Positions 1 through 10,713 of a stretch of DNA of 64,000 nt are shown here, in pieces. The stretch is from Agapanthus africanus (taxonomy: Eukaryota; Streptophyta; Magnoliopsida; Asparagales; Amaryllidaceae), in contig JASDDO010000006.1 of the NCBI GenBank assembly GCA_030015575.1, positions 319,472,361 through 319,536,360 of the forward strand, given 5' to 3'. The notes under the pieces are model-generated. The model was given only the letters and a program-made list of their open reading frames with translations. It was not told the DNA's origin and ran no database searches. Positions within the stretch are counted from its first letter, which is position 1, and every line of letters starts with the position of its first letter. Position numbers and translations under genes: made by a program.

Positions 1-600
1 TTAATACACCTAACCTGAATATCCATTGCTGTTGCACCGTGGCTTAACGATTCCTTGAGCTCCGTATACCTTAGTCTCCGGAATAGTGAGACTCCTCTCG
101 TATACACTGGCATATTCTGTACCAAGTTACAAACAACTGCGATAATAGAACAAAAGATAACATTATACAGTTATATTCTCTTTTCTGTCTATTCTACTTC
201 TCTCTTTCTTTGGGACTTACCGAGCGATTGTTCGCTGACGACATTCATTTTCTTCTTTCTTTGGAATGTTGTCAGGTGGATCCGACTCACTAGAGATCGA
301 GCCCAGTACTGAGGACTTGGAGCAATTTGCCATCGACCCAGAGATGTAGGCACTTGTATATACTTTTCATTTCAGTTATTCCATTGTTTAGGCGTTGCTT
401 TCTATTCCTGTATTTATATTTCCAGTTGTACTTGTAAAGAATTGTTAAATAAATAAAAGTTGATGTTCATTTATATTCATGTCTCTTGTGTACATTTTAC
501 TTTATATTGCTTAGTTACGCTTAGCGTATTTACTTCTGAGTAAATACGCCGCGTGACCCGTTGCATCTCCTTACCGTACATCGGGAAGCAGGGCGTGACA
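1..600 (+). mobile_element. Right part of an LTR, probable Tekay-type chromovirus (Ty3/gypsy)
   Basis: This AT-rich segment ends in GGGCGTGACA at 591-600, a terminus typical of Tekay/Del chromovirus LTRs. An AATAAA-rich stretch near 448-458 looks like a polyadenylation region. Immediately to its right the sequence becomes the antisense strand of the Tat element A, which element D shows should be continuous across this point. Position 600/601 is therefore an insertion junction, to within a few bases. The left end and the second LTR lie outside the window, so neither target duplication nor age can be given. The lineage rests on the terminus and general look only. Small open frames inside it are probably meaningless. 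Confidence 0.55.
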
Positions 601-1727
601 GACCTCATTTATTTGTTCGGGATGCCGAGACTCCGGAAGTGTTATCATTTGGTGCTTCATGACAAGGTTGAATATTTTCCTTGTCTTGTCTTGGGGGAAA
701 GAGTATTCCTGACCCATCTTCTTTATAAAAGACGAGTTCCAATCGACCTTTTCTCGATTGCACGGCCTCTTGGATCCGCTTCGTTATTTTCGAATGTTGT
801 TTGCATTTTTTGCCCTAATTTTGCCTCTATTTCGGAATTTTCCCTTTCGCGGGGACATACAGCGGGCCAGGGATGAAGAACATTATAGTCTTTCTTCTCC
901 ATGGACTGCTGATTGAGACGCTGCATCCTGACCTTTTCATAAATGGCCATTTCGCGGCCGTGATCGTCTCGGCTCTTTTGACAAGCTTCTTTTATTAGCT
1001 TGTCTATTTGTTCTTCGAGCGACGGACTTAATATTCTTAGAGCGGGCTCATGCTCTGTTTCAACATCGCGGCCATTCGGAAGAGCGTTTCCCCTTTGTGG
1101 TAGCTGTTTATGACGCGGCAACCATAGAACTGCTCCCGTTTTTTTGACCGAACGTATCCGAGCCCGGTTGTCTCCATCTTCCTTTTGGACATCTTTCGCT
1201 AAGTCCCGGAATATCCCAAATCTTTTTATAGAATTGGGCTTGTCGAACAGTTTATTCGAGGGGTACACCTTGGTATCTTAACAGCCTTTTCAATCCCTCC
1301 GCGTAGTATCTTGGCAGATGGATTGGTTGAAGCCTGTCGAGTGCAAAATCGGCACCATGCCAAACTTTTTTTCTACTTTGGTCTCCGTAGATTAGTAGAA
1401 AAGGATCGCATTTTCACTTCTTTGCCTGGAAGGGACGTAGAAAGTCTGTAGCTCTTGTACGATGTATGTATCGAGCACATCAAGTTTCTTATAATACCGA
1501 GGAGGAGCCATTGTGATTTGAAGAATCTGATATGCTTTGTCAAGAGTATGTACAGACGGGCGGATGGAGAACATTGCGTTGGCCTCGTCCTCAAAGTCGC
1601 TACCAAAGACCAGAATAGGGGTAGATGGTCCGGGCCTGTTGTTTTCTTTCTGGGGTTGCCCCGAGTAGACTATTTCTTCATCTTCCTCGGAATCCCTCCC
1701 AAAGATCGGGATAGTGGCAGTGAACTT
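601..1727 (-). pseudogene. Element A: region between protease and RT (remnant)
   Basis: The minus strand matches the stretch of D at about 48950-50030. Shared wording includes the segment resembling IDKLIKEACQKSRDDHGREM here and MDKLIREAGQKVRDDHNREM in D. The function of this linker between protease and RT is not known to me. It is acidic and charged, with a possible coiled-coil stretch (EEQIDKLIKEA). It is broken and ends at the LTR insertion at 600/601. Confidence 0.6.
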
Positions 1728-2282
1728 CTATTTATCCTCCGGCTTATGACACCTTTCTGTATCTTCGAAATCTGGTAGAAAGTACTTTGCGTCTTCATAT
1801 TTCCGGACCTCGTTTACGGAGAACGGATTTAGCTTCCCTGTAACGGTGCATTCCAATCCATCCTTGAAATACTTATATCGTGTCGAAGGGATTCCGTTGT
1901 ACTCATGCAACCAGGGGCTGCCGAGCAAAGCGTTATAGCAAGTCTTGGCGTCAATGACGTGAAATTTGATGTTAGTGACGAGCAACCCAAAGCGTAACGT
2001 CGGTATTACAGACCCAAGCATCCATGACGACTGTGAGTTGAACCCGGAGATTGTAATTTTGTCTCGGGCAAAGTGCTGAACGTTCATGCAAATCTCTTTC
2101 AGCACTTTCACGTTGAGAAGGTTGACGGAGGATCCGTTGTCGACAAGGATTTTCCTTATTTTGATATCGTGGCAGTACCCGGTGACGTATAACGGACGGT
2201 TATGTTCGCACGTACCGAGGAGGAGATCTTCATCGCTGAATGTAATGTCAGCCGTGTGGACCTCTGTCGGTTCATCTTTCAT
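1728..2282 (-). pseudogene. Element A: retropepsin-like aspartic protease region
   Basis: The minus-strand reading contains ILVDNGSSVNLLNV, the Tat-type aspartic protease active-site loop, preceded by RPLYVTGYCHDIKIRK and followed by FHVIDAKTCYNALLGSPWLH, the conserved end of the retropepsin fold in this clade. The protease would cut the Gag-Pol polyprotein inside the virus-like particle. The same words occur in D at 48360-48940. It is part of a broken element and not an expected functional gene. Confidence 0.8.
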
Positions 2283-3420
2283 CTTCTCTTATGCAAGAAA
2301 AGCTTGGAACTGATCGGGCACTTGTAATGCCTTGATCAGAGACTCTCCTTCCTCTTTGGACAAGGGGAGAGCATCCAATATACTCAGCTGTGATGGTATT
2401 TTCCTCAGATGTGCTAGGACATTGTAATCCACCTTATTTTTTTTAGGCGGGTCCCTTATTGCGAGCTCTTTGACAACTCCATCATCGAGGGCAATTCCTC
2501 AGGGATTTTTTCTTTCTCTTTGTTTCTTTTGCTCGAACCTTTGTTTATAGGTCCGAGGTTCTTTTCAGGCAGCGTGCGGTTACGCAGCTGAATATTCTCG
2601 CAGTTCTTCTCCTTCTCTTCTTTTTCGAAGGTAGAGTCTCTGAAGAGAGGGCGGAGGGGTATTTCGTCCTCAGAATCGCTCCCGAAAGTAAGAATCAGGG
2701 TTTTTCCCCTTCCGAACTGGTATCAAGCATATGACAGTTGCCAGTCATTTTTTCATGCTCATCTGTCGCACCTTTTTGCCGTCGACGAGACTCGCGCTTC
2801 ATCCTCTTGAAGTGTTTTTTATGAGCAATATCCTTGCCACCACTTCTTGAAGGTACTGCATTTTTCGGTGGGGTGGGTAACTCTCTGATGATATAGGCAG
2901 TAGTTTGGATGTGAATCCTCTACTTCGAGGCATATGACCCCGAGAGTGTTTCCTACGAGAGGTGACAGCTTCATTCCCATGGACAGGGCTTTGGTGAACC
3001 GCTTCTCTGTCTTGATTCTGCTCTTATTTGTGGCAGGTGTGCTTTGGTTTGGTTGGAGTACTTTACGACTCATCTTTGCCGCAGCTTCTTCATCCTGACG
3101 CCGACGCTTATCCTTTTCGTATATGGCTGTTTCGCATTCTCGGTCAGCATTTCTTTTTCGAAAGGCTTCATTTAACAGCCTATCGATCGAGTTTTCTGGC
3201 AGTTCTGGGGATTTTAGCGCCGATTCTGCCCTCAGTTCCTCTGCGTTGTCTTCTGATGCTGAAGGAGTTTCTTCGTCATTTAACAACGAATGGGAGACCA
3301 TGTGGCAACTTGCTACATAGTCTTCGGTGTCTTCTGATGAGTCATTTTCCTCATCGTTGTCACTATCTTCATTCTCAAAAATATGCTTGAGGAACTCTTC
3401 AAGCATGACCGGTTTCCTCA
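2283..3420 (-). pseudogene. Element A: gag-to-protease linker with a CHHC knuckle
   Basis: The minus strand encodes an acidic stretch rich in E, D and S (EDSDNDEENDSSEDTEDY), then a basic segment, then a zinc-knuckle-like motif YCLYHQRVTHPTEKCSTFKK. D has the same order at 47340-47850. The knuckle, spaced C-x2-H-x5-H-x4-C, is a second copy of the motif seen in A's gag near 3890. It may bind RNA; this is inferred from family resemblance. The region is broken. Confidence 0.6.
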
Positions 3421-5876
3421 CCTTCTGGTTGTACTCCTCCAGCGCATCAATGTACTTTTGAGGTCCGTGCGCTTGTCGTCATACTCGGCAAGCTGCACAG
3501 GCTTTTTGGTCTTCTTCTTTTCTTTCGAAGACTTTGAAGGCTTGACTTGGGGATTTTTCCCTTTGTCAACAATCTTCGGTACGGGACGCGGTTTCAGCAT
3601 CCCTTCGATGATTTTAGGTTCAAGTGGGCTTTTCCACCTGACTGTCGGACATGCCTGTAGATCCTTCAGCATTCTTTTGGTTTTTACTGAAAGAACGACT
3701 TCCCATGGAGTTTCTTCCACGAGCGAGCATGGTACTCCCGGCGCATCCACCTTTTTAGGAGTGTGCTTCTGTGGTGGGTTCACCCTCCAGTTCTCAGATA
3801 GCGCGAACTTCCCCTGTTGATACTGGTCCTCGACCCAATTCATGAAGACGTAGCAATCCTCAATTGGGTGACTCACCATTCTGTGATAGGCGCAGTAGTT
3901 GGGGTTGTTGACGTCGCTGGGTTGCGGTGGACGCTGTGGGTCTAGCAATGTAATGAGTTTGTTACGCATTGCCAACTCAAATAGTCTCCTCATCTTATCG
4001 CGGGAAACGAGTAAGCGCGTCCTAGACTTTCTCAAATAGTCTCCTCATCTTATCGCGGGAAACGAGTAAGCGCGTCTTAGACTTTCTTCCAGGGATAGAC
4101 ATGGGCGTGCATTATTTTGGCGAGTAGCCGGTTTTGGGCCACTCGGTTGTTATTGAGCGTTGGCGACAAAGGCCACTTTCCTTTTACCCTTGGCGTTTCG
4201 AGGGTCCTTACTTGAGGAGGAAGGCCCGTGGCCCATCTGGTCCATTTGGGCCAGTTTATCGATCAGAGCTTGGAAGGTTGTTGGTTTGAAGAACTTCATG
4301 AAATGGGACACAGTCGTTTGAGGATCAAGGGTCCCGATGAACATACTCATGGCGGGGGATTCTTCGATGCGTTATTCGCACTTTGACCATAGGTTCGGCC
4401 ACCGGATTGCATATTGGACCCAGGTTTCTTCTGGCTTTACCCTGGCATTGATTAATGCCGTGATCGGGGTGCACTCGCTTGTGCTAGTGAACCGCTGTGT
4501 GAACAGCAGTTCCATCTCTATGAATGTTCTCATGAAGTCATTTGGGAGCTCCGAATGCTATTCAAAGGCCGTCTCTGACAGGCTTCCAACGAACTGGCGA
4601 AGCAACAGTTTGTCGTCGCCTCCAGTGTTGCCGCACAGAGCTCTGAACTGTGCGACGTACTGGTGTGGGTTTCATGTCCCCTTGTACACATGGAACTTGG
4701 GGATCGTATATCCCGGCGGGTATTTAATTTGGTCATACCAGCCTGAATACGGTCTCCCAGTTCTGACGATTTGGCCAGCCGCTTTATTTGCTTGATGATC
4801 TCTTATTTGTTGAGCTATATAATCATCAAGAACAGCCTTGGAGATTGTTTCCTCCTTGGCTGTTGATAAGGACGGAAAAGGATTTGATGTTTCCCCTCTG
4901 TCATCCTCAATAATTATCGGTGGATCCTCGGCTGGGGGTTCTGGATGGATCATCATCCCAACCATGTCTTGAAACAAGAGAGTCGTCTGCTTTATGTTAG
5001 CAACCTGCTCAGCAGCTTCCTTGTCCTTTCTTTCAAGCACCCTTCGCAGGAACTCTGTATCGGCCTCCTGATCCTGGCGCCGTTCGGCTGTTGTGTCCGG
5101 TTTTCTTTTTGTCCGGTAAGCGCTGCTATTTTGGTCAGTATTCCTTGGAGCTTCTGTTATTACTCCTGAGCTTTAGTCAGCCACCGAATTTGCGGTCGGT
5201 GGCCCACGGAAGCACAGCTTTCTTCTTTCCCGGAATCCATGTAGACCGTATGCACGATCATGCCCTCAGACTTAGGGCATTTGGGTCCATCACCTTTGGG
5301 ATTTGCCGCCGGCGGTGGGATTTTCTCTGGACACATCCTTTTGTAGGAGTTCGAAGTTGAAGGAGCCGTTGTAACAGGCACCTGTGTAGAAGAACCCCCT
5401 TGCTGTATGACGGAGGAGTTGTTTTGCTCTTGCCGAGCCTTCGATTTCTTTGGTCGACGAGAGTAATCTTTATTGATCACAGAGCCCTGGACTTTCCGCC
5501 AGACCCTGTGAATTTGGAAGGAGAGCCGTTGATGGGGGAGCTCCAGCTTTGCCTGCACTGTGGTTTCTGCAGGCAGGGGCGATTTCTTTAGCACCGCTAT
5601 TGGAGATTTTTTGCGTACCCTCCTGAGCAGCTCAAAATTGTTTCCGGTTGGAACAGCAGCGTCAATTTCCACCAATGGAGCTCGTGGGGTAAGTACAGAG
5701 GGGGAGTTGCCCCCATCTTTTCTCACGTGGCGCCAGTGGCGACGTCGAGCGTGTCTTGCAGACAAGACCGCCTCAGTTTTGGAAGCGGCTTCTTCATGCC
5801 CCCGGCTTTGCTGAGGGGCTGCTGTTTGCGTCAACCTGTTAAAGACTGGCGTCCTTGGCAAGGTTTGAGGAGGGCC
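3421..5876 (-). pseudogene. Element A: gag, capsid and knuckle part
   Basis: Minus-strand readings match D's gag at 34900-36745. They include a helical segment before IEDDRGETSNP, then GRPYSGWYDQIKYPPGYTIP and FHVYKGT, the start of the retrotransposon Gag domain. Later come TVSHFMKFFKPTTFQALIDK and YCAYHRMVSHPIEDCYVF, a CHHC knuckle, and a lysine-rich tail. Gag forms the particle shell and packages RNA. The right edge at 5876 is the insertion of B, whose TSD GGGCC lies at 5872-5876. The frame is interrupted several times. Confidence 0.75.
5872..5876. repeat. Target-site duplication GGGCC of element B, left copy
   Basis: GGGCC directly precedes the first LTR of B and is repeated at 13528-13532 after its last base. 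The match shows that both ends of B are original. Confidence 0.9.
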
Positions 5877-6265
5877 TGTTCATAACATAATATTGCATTT
5901 TGTATTCCCCATTCTTATGCATTTAAGAATAAAAACAGGTGCTTTTGACCCATGTCTGCTACATGTTACAGGTTACAGGTTCTTGGCGCGAAAACAGTGA
6001 AAAACACAAAAGACGACACAAAAGAAGGACTTTTGACCAACAATTAGGAGGATCTTAGTAAAACCCAGCAGAAGAACGGTTCACCATCAACAAAGGCAAC
6101 TCAAGATCCAAATTTGCAAGAAAGACGGTTAAAAGATCCATTGCAAAGTGTTCACTGAAAATCTGGAATTAATACAGAAGCCCAACTGATAAAAAGAATA
6201 AAGAAACAAGAAGCCCAGAAGAACCAAACCAAGTCCAAGAAAAATAAAATGATGATCCCATCATT

Positions 6266-6313
6266 GGGCCGCGGATCCGTGGCCCAAGCGGGCCCATGCC
6301 GCGGATCCGCGGC
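6266..6313. promoter_or_regulatory. Paired GC palindromes in U3 of B (5' LTR)
   Basis: Two palindromes built on CCGCGGATCCGCGG lie at 6266-6285 and 6298-6313, with centres 30 bp apart and about 135-165 bp upstream of the TATA box. In the 3' LTR (12545-12592) the first copy is a perfect 20-bp palindrome. They stand out as CpG-dense islands in AT-rich DNA. A regulatory role is inferred from position and recurrence in C. Confidence 0.6.
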
Positions 6314-6437
6314 CGTCCTGTGCCCGTGCGCAAATAAAATTTTACCAAATTTCTGTGGCGGCTGTGAAAAGATTTTCTAGGGGTATATTTGTAACTTTAG
6401 ACATGCGGTACAATTGTAAACCTAGGGTTTCTATGTC

Positions 6438-6447
6438 CTATAAATAG
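6438..6447 (+). promoter_or_regulatory. TATA box of element B 5' LTR
   Basis: CTATAAATAG lies 8 bp downstream of CCTAGGGTTT, a telobox-like word. The 3' LTR repeats it at 12717-12726. Transcription of the element would start about 30 bp downstream. Confidence 0.75.
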
Positions 6448-7250
6448 AACCCAAGACCTTGTATTTTCATGCCTCCCTTCATTAATAAAATTTCAGCATT
6501 CTTTTGGAGAGCATCATTTTTTTTGTAAGTTCTTTATTTTCTGCTCTAGATTAATTTTCTATTCTTGCCCTAGATAAATTTAATTCCTTGCCCTAGTTAA
6601 TTTTTATTCTCTCTCCTAAATAAATGTTCTTCAATTCCCTAATGAGTGAGTAGTTTTCTCGCTTGTTAGGGTTAGGAATGGGGAAGGATTTGAGAGACGA
6701 AGATCTCTCATCTATTTTCTTTGTCAATCTTTTATGAAAATTAGAACTCCATGCATACCTTCTTATTCCGCTCCCTACGGCACTCTACCCTCGAGGTAAC
6801 GGTGATTCCGTAGTCTAAAGGCCCGGATTTTAAGGTTTTCCATGGAGGTTAGGGTAAAGATTAAGAAAGGAAGGACAAGGATCTAGAGGAAGAATCAATC
6901 TTCCCAATCATCCTAATCCCTTTTGTTAAGATTTACCATAACACTAATATGATATCTTTAATTAAAGGCAATGGAAAGAGATGTAGATCTTTGTTTACCA
7001 AATTTTCCCTAAACCTAATCCTAGCAAGTTTCTAATCCTAGTATCATACAACTTCAATTCTTAGATTTAATAATCAATCCGAACACCCTTCGGAATTAAC
7101 TCGTTAGCGCGATTAGGAAATTCACAACATCCCTGTGGACCGACCCGTACTCACCGGCTAGCTGCAAAGCGACGCCGTTCTTGATTGCGGTTACAAATAT
7201 TTTTGATCTATCTTTTAGAAAGCGCAAGCATGCTAAATCAATCAATCAAA

Positions 7251-7321
7251 TGGCGCCGTTGCCGGGGATCGAACCCGGGTCACCCGCGTGACAGGCGGGA
7301 ATACTCACCACTATACTACAA
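7251..7321 (-). tRNA. tRNA-Asp(GTC) copy captured from the replication primer (not a normal gene)
   Basis: The minus strand reads as plant tRNA-Asp from residue 5 to the 3' CCA. Visible parts include the A box (TAGTATAGTGG), the anticodon arm CCCGCC-TGTCACG-CGGG with GTC, the B box GGTTCGATCC, the acceptor strand CAACGGC, discriminator G and CCA. Host tRNA genes do not encode CCA, so the source was a mature tRNA. Its 3' end coincides exactly with the primer-binding site beside the LTR. The first four residues are replaced, so most of the acceptor stem cannot form. The copy looks like a reverse transcript of the primer running far beyond the usual 18 nt. Both internal Pol III promoter boxes survive. 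Confidence 0.9.
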
Positions 7322-7416
7322 ATAAAATGGTTAGGAATGTGGAAGTGTCCGTGGCCGCCCTTATGCAACCTGCTGTACCTGTAGCTAGTTTCCCGCTAGC
7401 CCCAAATTTTTCAATC
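7322..7416 (+). repeat. Template-switch duplication of an internal segment of B
   Basis: This stretch repeats about 95 bp of B's own ORF region (about 9298-9392), including ATGGTTAGGAATGTGGAAGT, with roughly 5-6 differences. It follows the tRNA copy with shared ACAA at the joint. It leaves the homology at TCAAT, which also occurs at the LTR end. The next bases resemble the LTR end followed by a second primer site. The pattern fits two template jumps during plus-strand synthesis. Confidence 0.85.
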
Positions 7417-7423
7417 ATTCAAA

Positions 7424-7441
7424 TGGCGCCGTTGCCGGGGA
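7424..7441 (+). other. Second primer-binding site (tRNA-Asp) of element B
   Basis: TGGCGCCGTTGCCGGGGA complements the 3' end of tRNA-Asp, the primer typical of Athila elements. It repeats the site at 7251-7268, and the normal internal sequence of the element follows. Confidence 0.9.
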
Positions 7442-8759
7442 TGGCGTAGACCTTTCCTTTTAGCAATTTCGGGTTAATCAAAATTAAAAAAAAAATTCAT
7501 AAAAATCTAAAAAAATCTGGAAAATCACAAAAAAATAAAAAAAAATATATCTTCTGTTATTTTTGGAAAGGGTATTCTTGTGAGAATTTTTTGCAGGATC
7601 TACAAAGAAATTCGGATCTGGAAATCTACAGAGATCAGAACAGCAAATATCAAATCCGAACAAATAGAGGAATATCACAATAGACAACAGAAGAAATTTG
7701 GAGGACTGAGTCAACAAGAAAAATCGTGGTGATCTGGCAAAAAAAAAAAACTCCCGAGCCGACCAACCCGCGGCGGAACCGCGGTCGAAGGAGGGTTACG
7801 GCGGCGGATCCGCGGCCGTTTGGTCGGTTCAATTCGCCAGATTTGCTCTGCGGTTCAGTAAAAAAAAAAAAAAAAGAAAAAAACTATCCTGTGCAGATTT
7901 CCGCCATTGCAAATCTCTGTGAGTTTTCTCTCCTCCTCTTCAAATCTTGATATATCTTCTGTAAATTTGCCTGCAGGATTTCTTTGCGCTTTAAAAATAT
8001 TTCTTTCCAAATAACAAATCTTATGCAGGATTCGTTGCGCTATGCTTAAAATAATAATTGATTGCAAGTGATCTTTTCTGATTTGCATATCCTTAATTTT
8101 TTTGCTAAAAATATCTTTCCAAATAAAGAGCAAGAGAAAAAAGGAAAGTTTTAATTAGAAAACTTGCAAACTTTGAAATTCACACAAAAAAGATTTGATT
8201 GCAAGTGATTTACTGTTTTGCATATCTTTAATCGGATTTTAAGGGGCTTTTGACCAACTCAGATTGGGTGGGGATTTTATCACCTTTCCCAGGACCCCAG
8301 AAAACACCTAAAGCATGTGCATTGACCACAATTAATTAAAAAATATTAGACTCAGACCTAAGGACATCGAGCTCAATAGGAAAAGGACTAGTATAGGCAT
8401 CGACCGTTTATCCTAACTGACATTGCGGTGTCTAGGCTAGTGGTTATTAATTAGGCCCACTGTAGTGGTGGTTCCTTCCCACTTACCTGGCCGTACTTGT
8501 CCGTGAAGAGGCGGTTTGAGGTCCTATTTCTAGCCCTAGTTAGGAGCTGTCTAGCTGACCTAGGTGACCCTAGATCTAGGACTGATTGTGCATTTCTGGT
8601 TATTTGCATTTGTGTCTTAGCCCTTTATCGAAAATTTTTGCAAAACAAATAAAAAAGAATAATAAGAGGAATTTTTTTTTAAAAAAAAAGGGACTTGCAA
8701 CTTTTGTCGCTAAGAAATCCTTGCACCACCTACCTTCTTCATCTTCTCTTTCTTCTATC
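7442..8759 (+). other. Element B untranslated leader
   Basis: No coding signal is seen. The stretch is AT-rich with A-runs. A GC-rich island at 7751-7830, flanked by two A-runs, contains another pair of CCGCGG palindromes centred near 7776 and 7808. Between 8230 and 8580 it resembles C's leader (32220-32600, opposite strand), for example the shared words around GTGGGGATTT and AAGTGGGAAGG. It probably holds packaging signals; that is inference. Confidence 0.6.
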
Positions 8760-10713
8760 ATGGGTACCCCACATAATAAATCACTTGCCGAACTTTGGTA
8801 TCCCGAGCCTAATTTTGCGTCGTTCGGCAATTTGTTCGATCAATTTAAAGACGATCCTTCCATGCCTAAAATATCTTTGAAAGATCAAATAGAGGCATCT
8901 AGGAGAAACAATTCGACTTTTCAACCCACTTTGTGTCAACCAAGTCAATCTTTACCACCTACATATGTTGATACCACTTTTTCAAGTCCTTCTGTCACTC
9001 CTAAGCCGATGTCCATTGCTGAGCATATTGCTCAATCTCGCAGCCGATCTTTCACCCCTCTCCACTCAGGTAGTTCTAGGGATCCGCACGATTATTCACC
9101 TTTTTATCCATATGTTGACCCTACCCCTGTCCAATCACCCACTTCCTACCAGTCCTACCCGACCTTCACTAGACACTGCTTCTACACAGCCTTTTGGGAG
9201 TTTCACATATCCAAACAATTTCGAATCTTTTGCCGAAACCCCTTTACCACCAAAGTCTAGTTTGGAAGAGGCGTTGGAGGCATATATCGCAGCAACAAAC
9301 AAAATGGTTAGGAATGTGGAAGTGTCCGTGGCCGCCCTTATGCAACCTGCTGAACCGGTAGCTAGTTTCCAACTAGCTCCAAATTTTTCAATGTATGAGG
9401 AGGCGGTTGGACTGAGTGAGAATGAGAGAGGATTTCTAAATCAAACCTACCCTTACCCAATTGAAGCCCACAACTCCAGTTTTCCATCGAATGTCCTAAA
9501 TGATTCACAAGTTCAAAATAAAAACGAGTTGTGCGACTTTGTAGTGTTTGATTTGCCAAATTGTGAGGAACCCCCTTCGAGTGAAACAACACCTAATCCG
9601 TTTGACCTTTACACTTCCACTCTAGAACCTACATTGATAAACATCCATGCTTTTGAGGAGGTGTCTAAAGATATTGACTTTCACTTGATTGAGGATATAG
9701 ACGCCGGGAATATTTCGGATGATGAACCTGTCGATTTAATTGAAATTTTATGTTCAAATCATCATCCCGATTTATTAAATGTTTCTCCCGAATCTCATAT
9801 GCGTCTTGATTTTGATGATAATGGCATGGATGAGTTGAATATTGAGAAGAATTATGAGTTGAATATTGAGGAGAATAGTGAGGATCATATTGAGGTTGAA
9901 CTATTTTTCTTTGATGTGTCGGATTTTCCAATTCATCCTCTTGAACCTTTAACTAAATCACCCTCTCTCTTTTCCATCGTTCCGACCACGCCTCATTTCA
10001 CGCTTGACGACTGTGAGCTTGAAAACTTTTCCTTTGAATCTGACACAGTTCTCACAGCCGATAACACGTACGAGTGTTTCACTTTTTCGGACGATGTTGA
10101 AGTCTCACCGCCCGAGTTTGAGTCCTTTGCATTTTCAGATGAGATAGTTAATCCATCAGACTCGGTTGCTTACAGTTGTTTCGAACCATTGATGGAATCT
10201 TTCCAGTTCGACACAGTTTACTACGATGAGAATGAGACTATCCCTAATTCACTCCCTTTCGTCCTTCCTATTGTTCCGACCGTGCAAGTGACCGTTACGC
10301 TTTCATCTCAAATACCAAGTTCGGCGTACCCATGTTTTCTTGCGAATCTTGAGGGATTTGACCCCATTTCTCGACGGGTTGATAGGTTAGCGCAATCGCT
10401 TTTAACACATCGGTCATCACAAATTGCGCTAATTTATTCACTCGCTTTACACCCTCAAGATCGTACCCCACTTCTTTCTTCTTTCCGCCATTCTTCTCCC
10501 CCACCGAGACCATATTCTCTTCTTCCCATTCGGTCTCATGTGTTTCTCATCTCTTTTCTTTCTACTACATTCTTTCACCAACTAGACCATTTCCACGATA
10601 AGATTTTTGAATGGTTGGTGCTAACTTTTGGCTTGTGCAAGGCCAAGCTTAAGTTTGGGGGAATCTTTGTATATATGTATATATTTTTTGTTTTCTTTTC
10701 TATAAAAAAATAA
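8760..10713 (+). pseudogene. Element B: single acidic ORF region, unknown function, no pol motifs
   Basis: The region begins with MGTPHNKSLAELWYPEPNF and continues as a long open stretch rich in D, E, S and P (for example NYELNIEENSEDHIEVEL), with no zinc knuckle, protease, RT or integrase words. The main frame is open from 8965 to 10713 (582 codons). Near its C-terminus (10597-10644) is DKIFEWLVLTFGLCKA, shared with the end of C's gag-protease region with only synonymous differences. I do not recognise the protein. It may replace gag in a non-autonomous Athila-type element. About one break is apparent. The tail after 10655 runs into the AAGTTTGGGGG repeat of the 3' UTR. Confidence 0.6.

Larger units (their letters stand above)
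5877..7248 (+). repeat. Element B 5' LTR
   Basis: The LTR starts TGTTCATAAC, ends AATCAATCA and is 1372 bp long, the same as the 3' LTR at 12156-13527. U3 holds the GC palindrome pair at 6266-6313 and a TATA box at 6438. A candidate polyadenylation signal AATAAAAT lies at about 6483. Confidence 0.93.

Noticed and set aside
7251-7321. Functional tRNA-Asp gene
   Set aside because: The first four residues are missing, the CCA is encoded, and the match starts exactly at the retroelement primer site; it is a captured primer copy.
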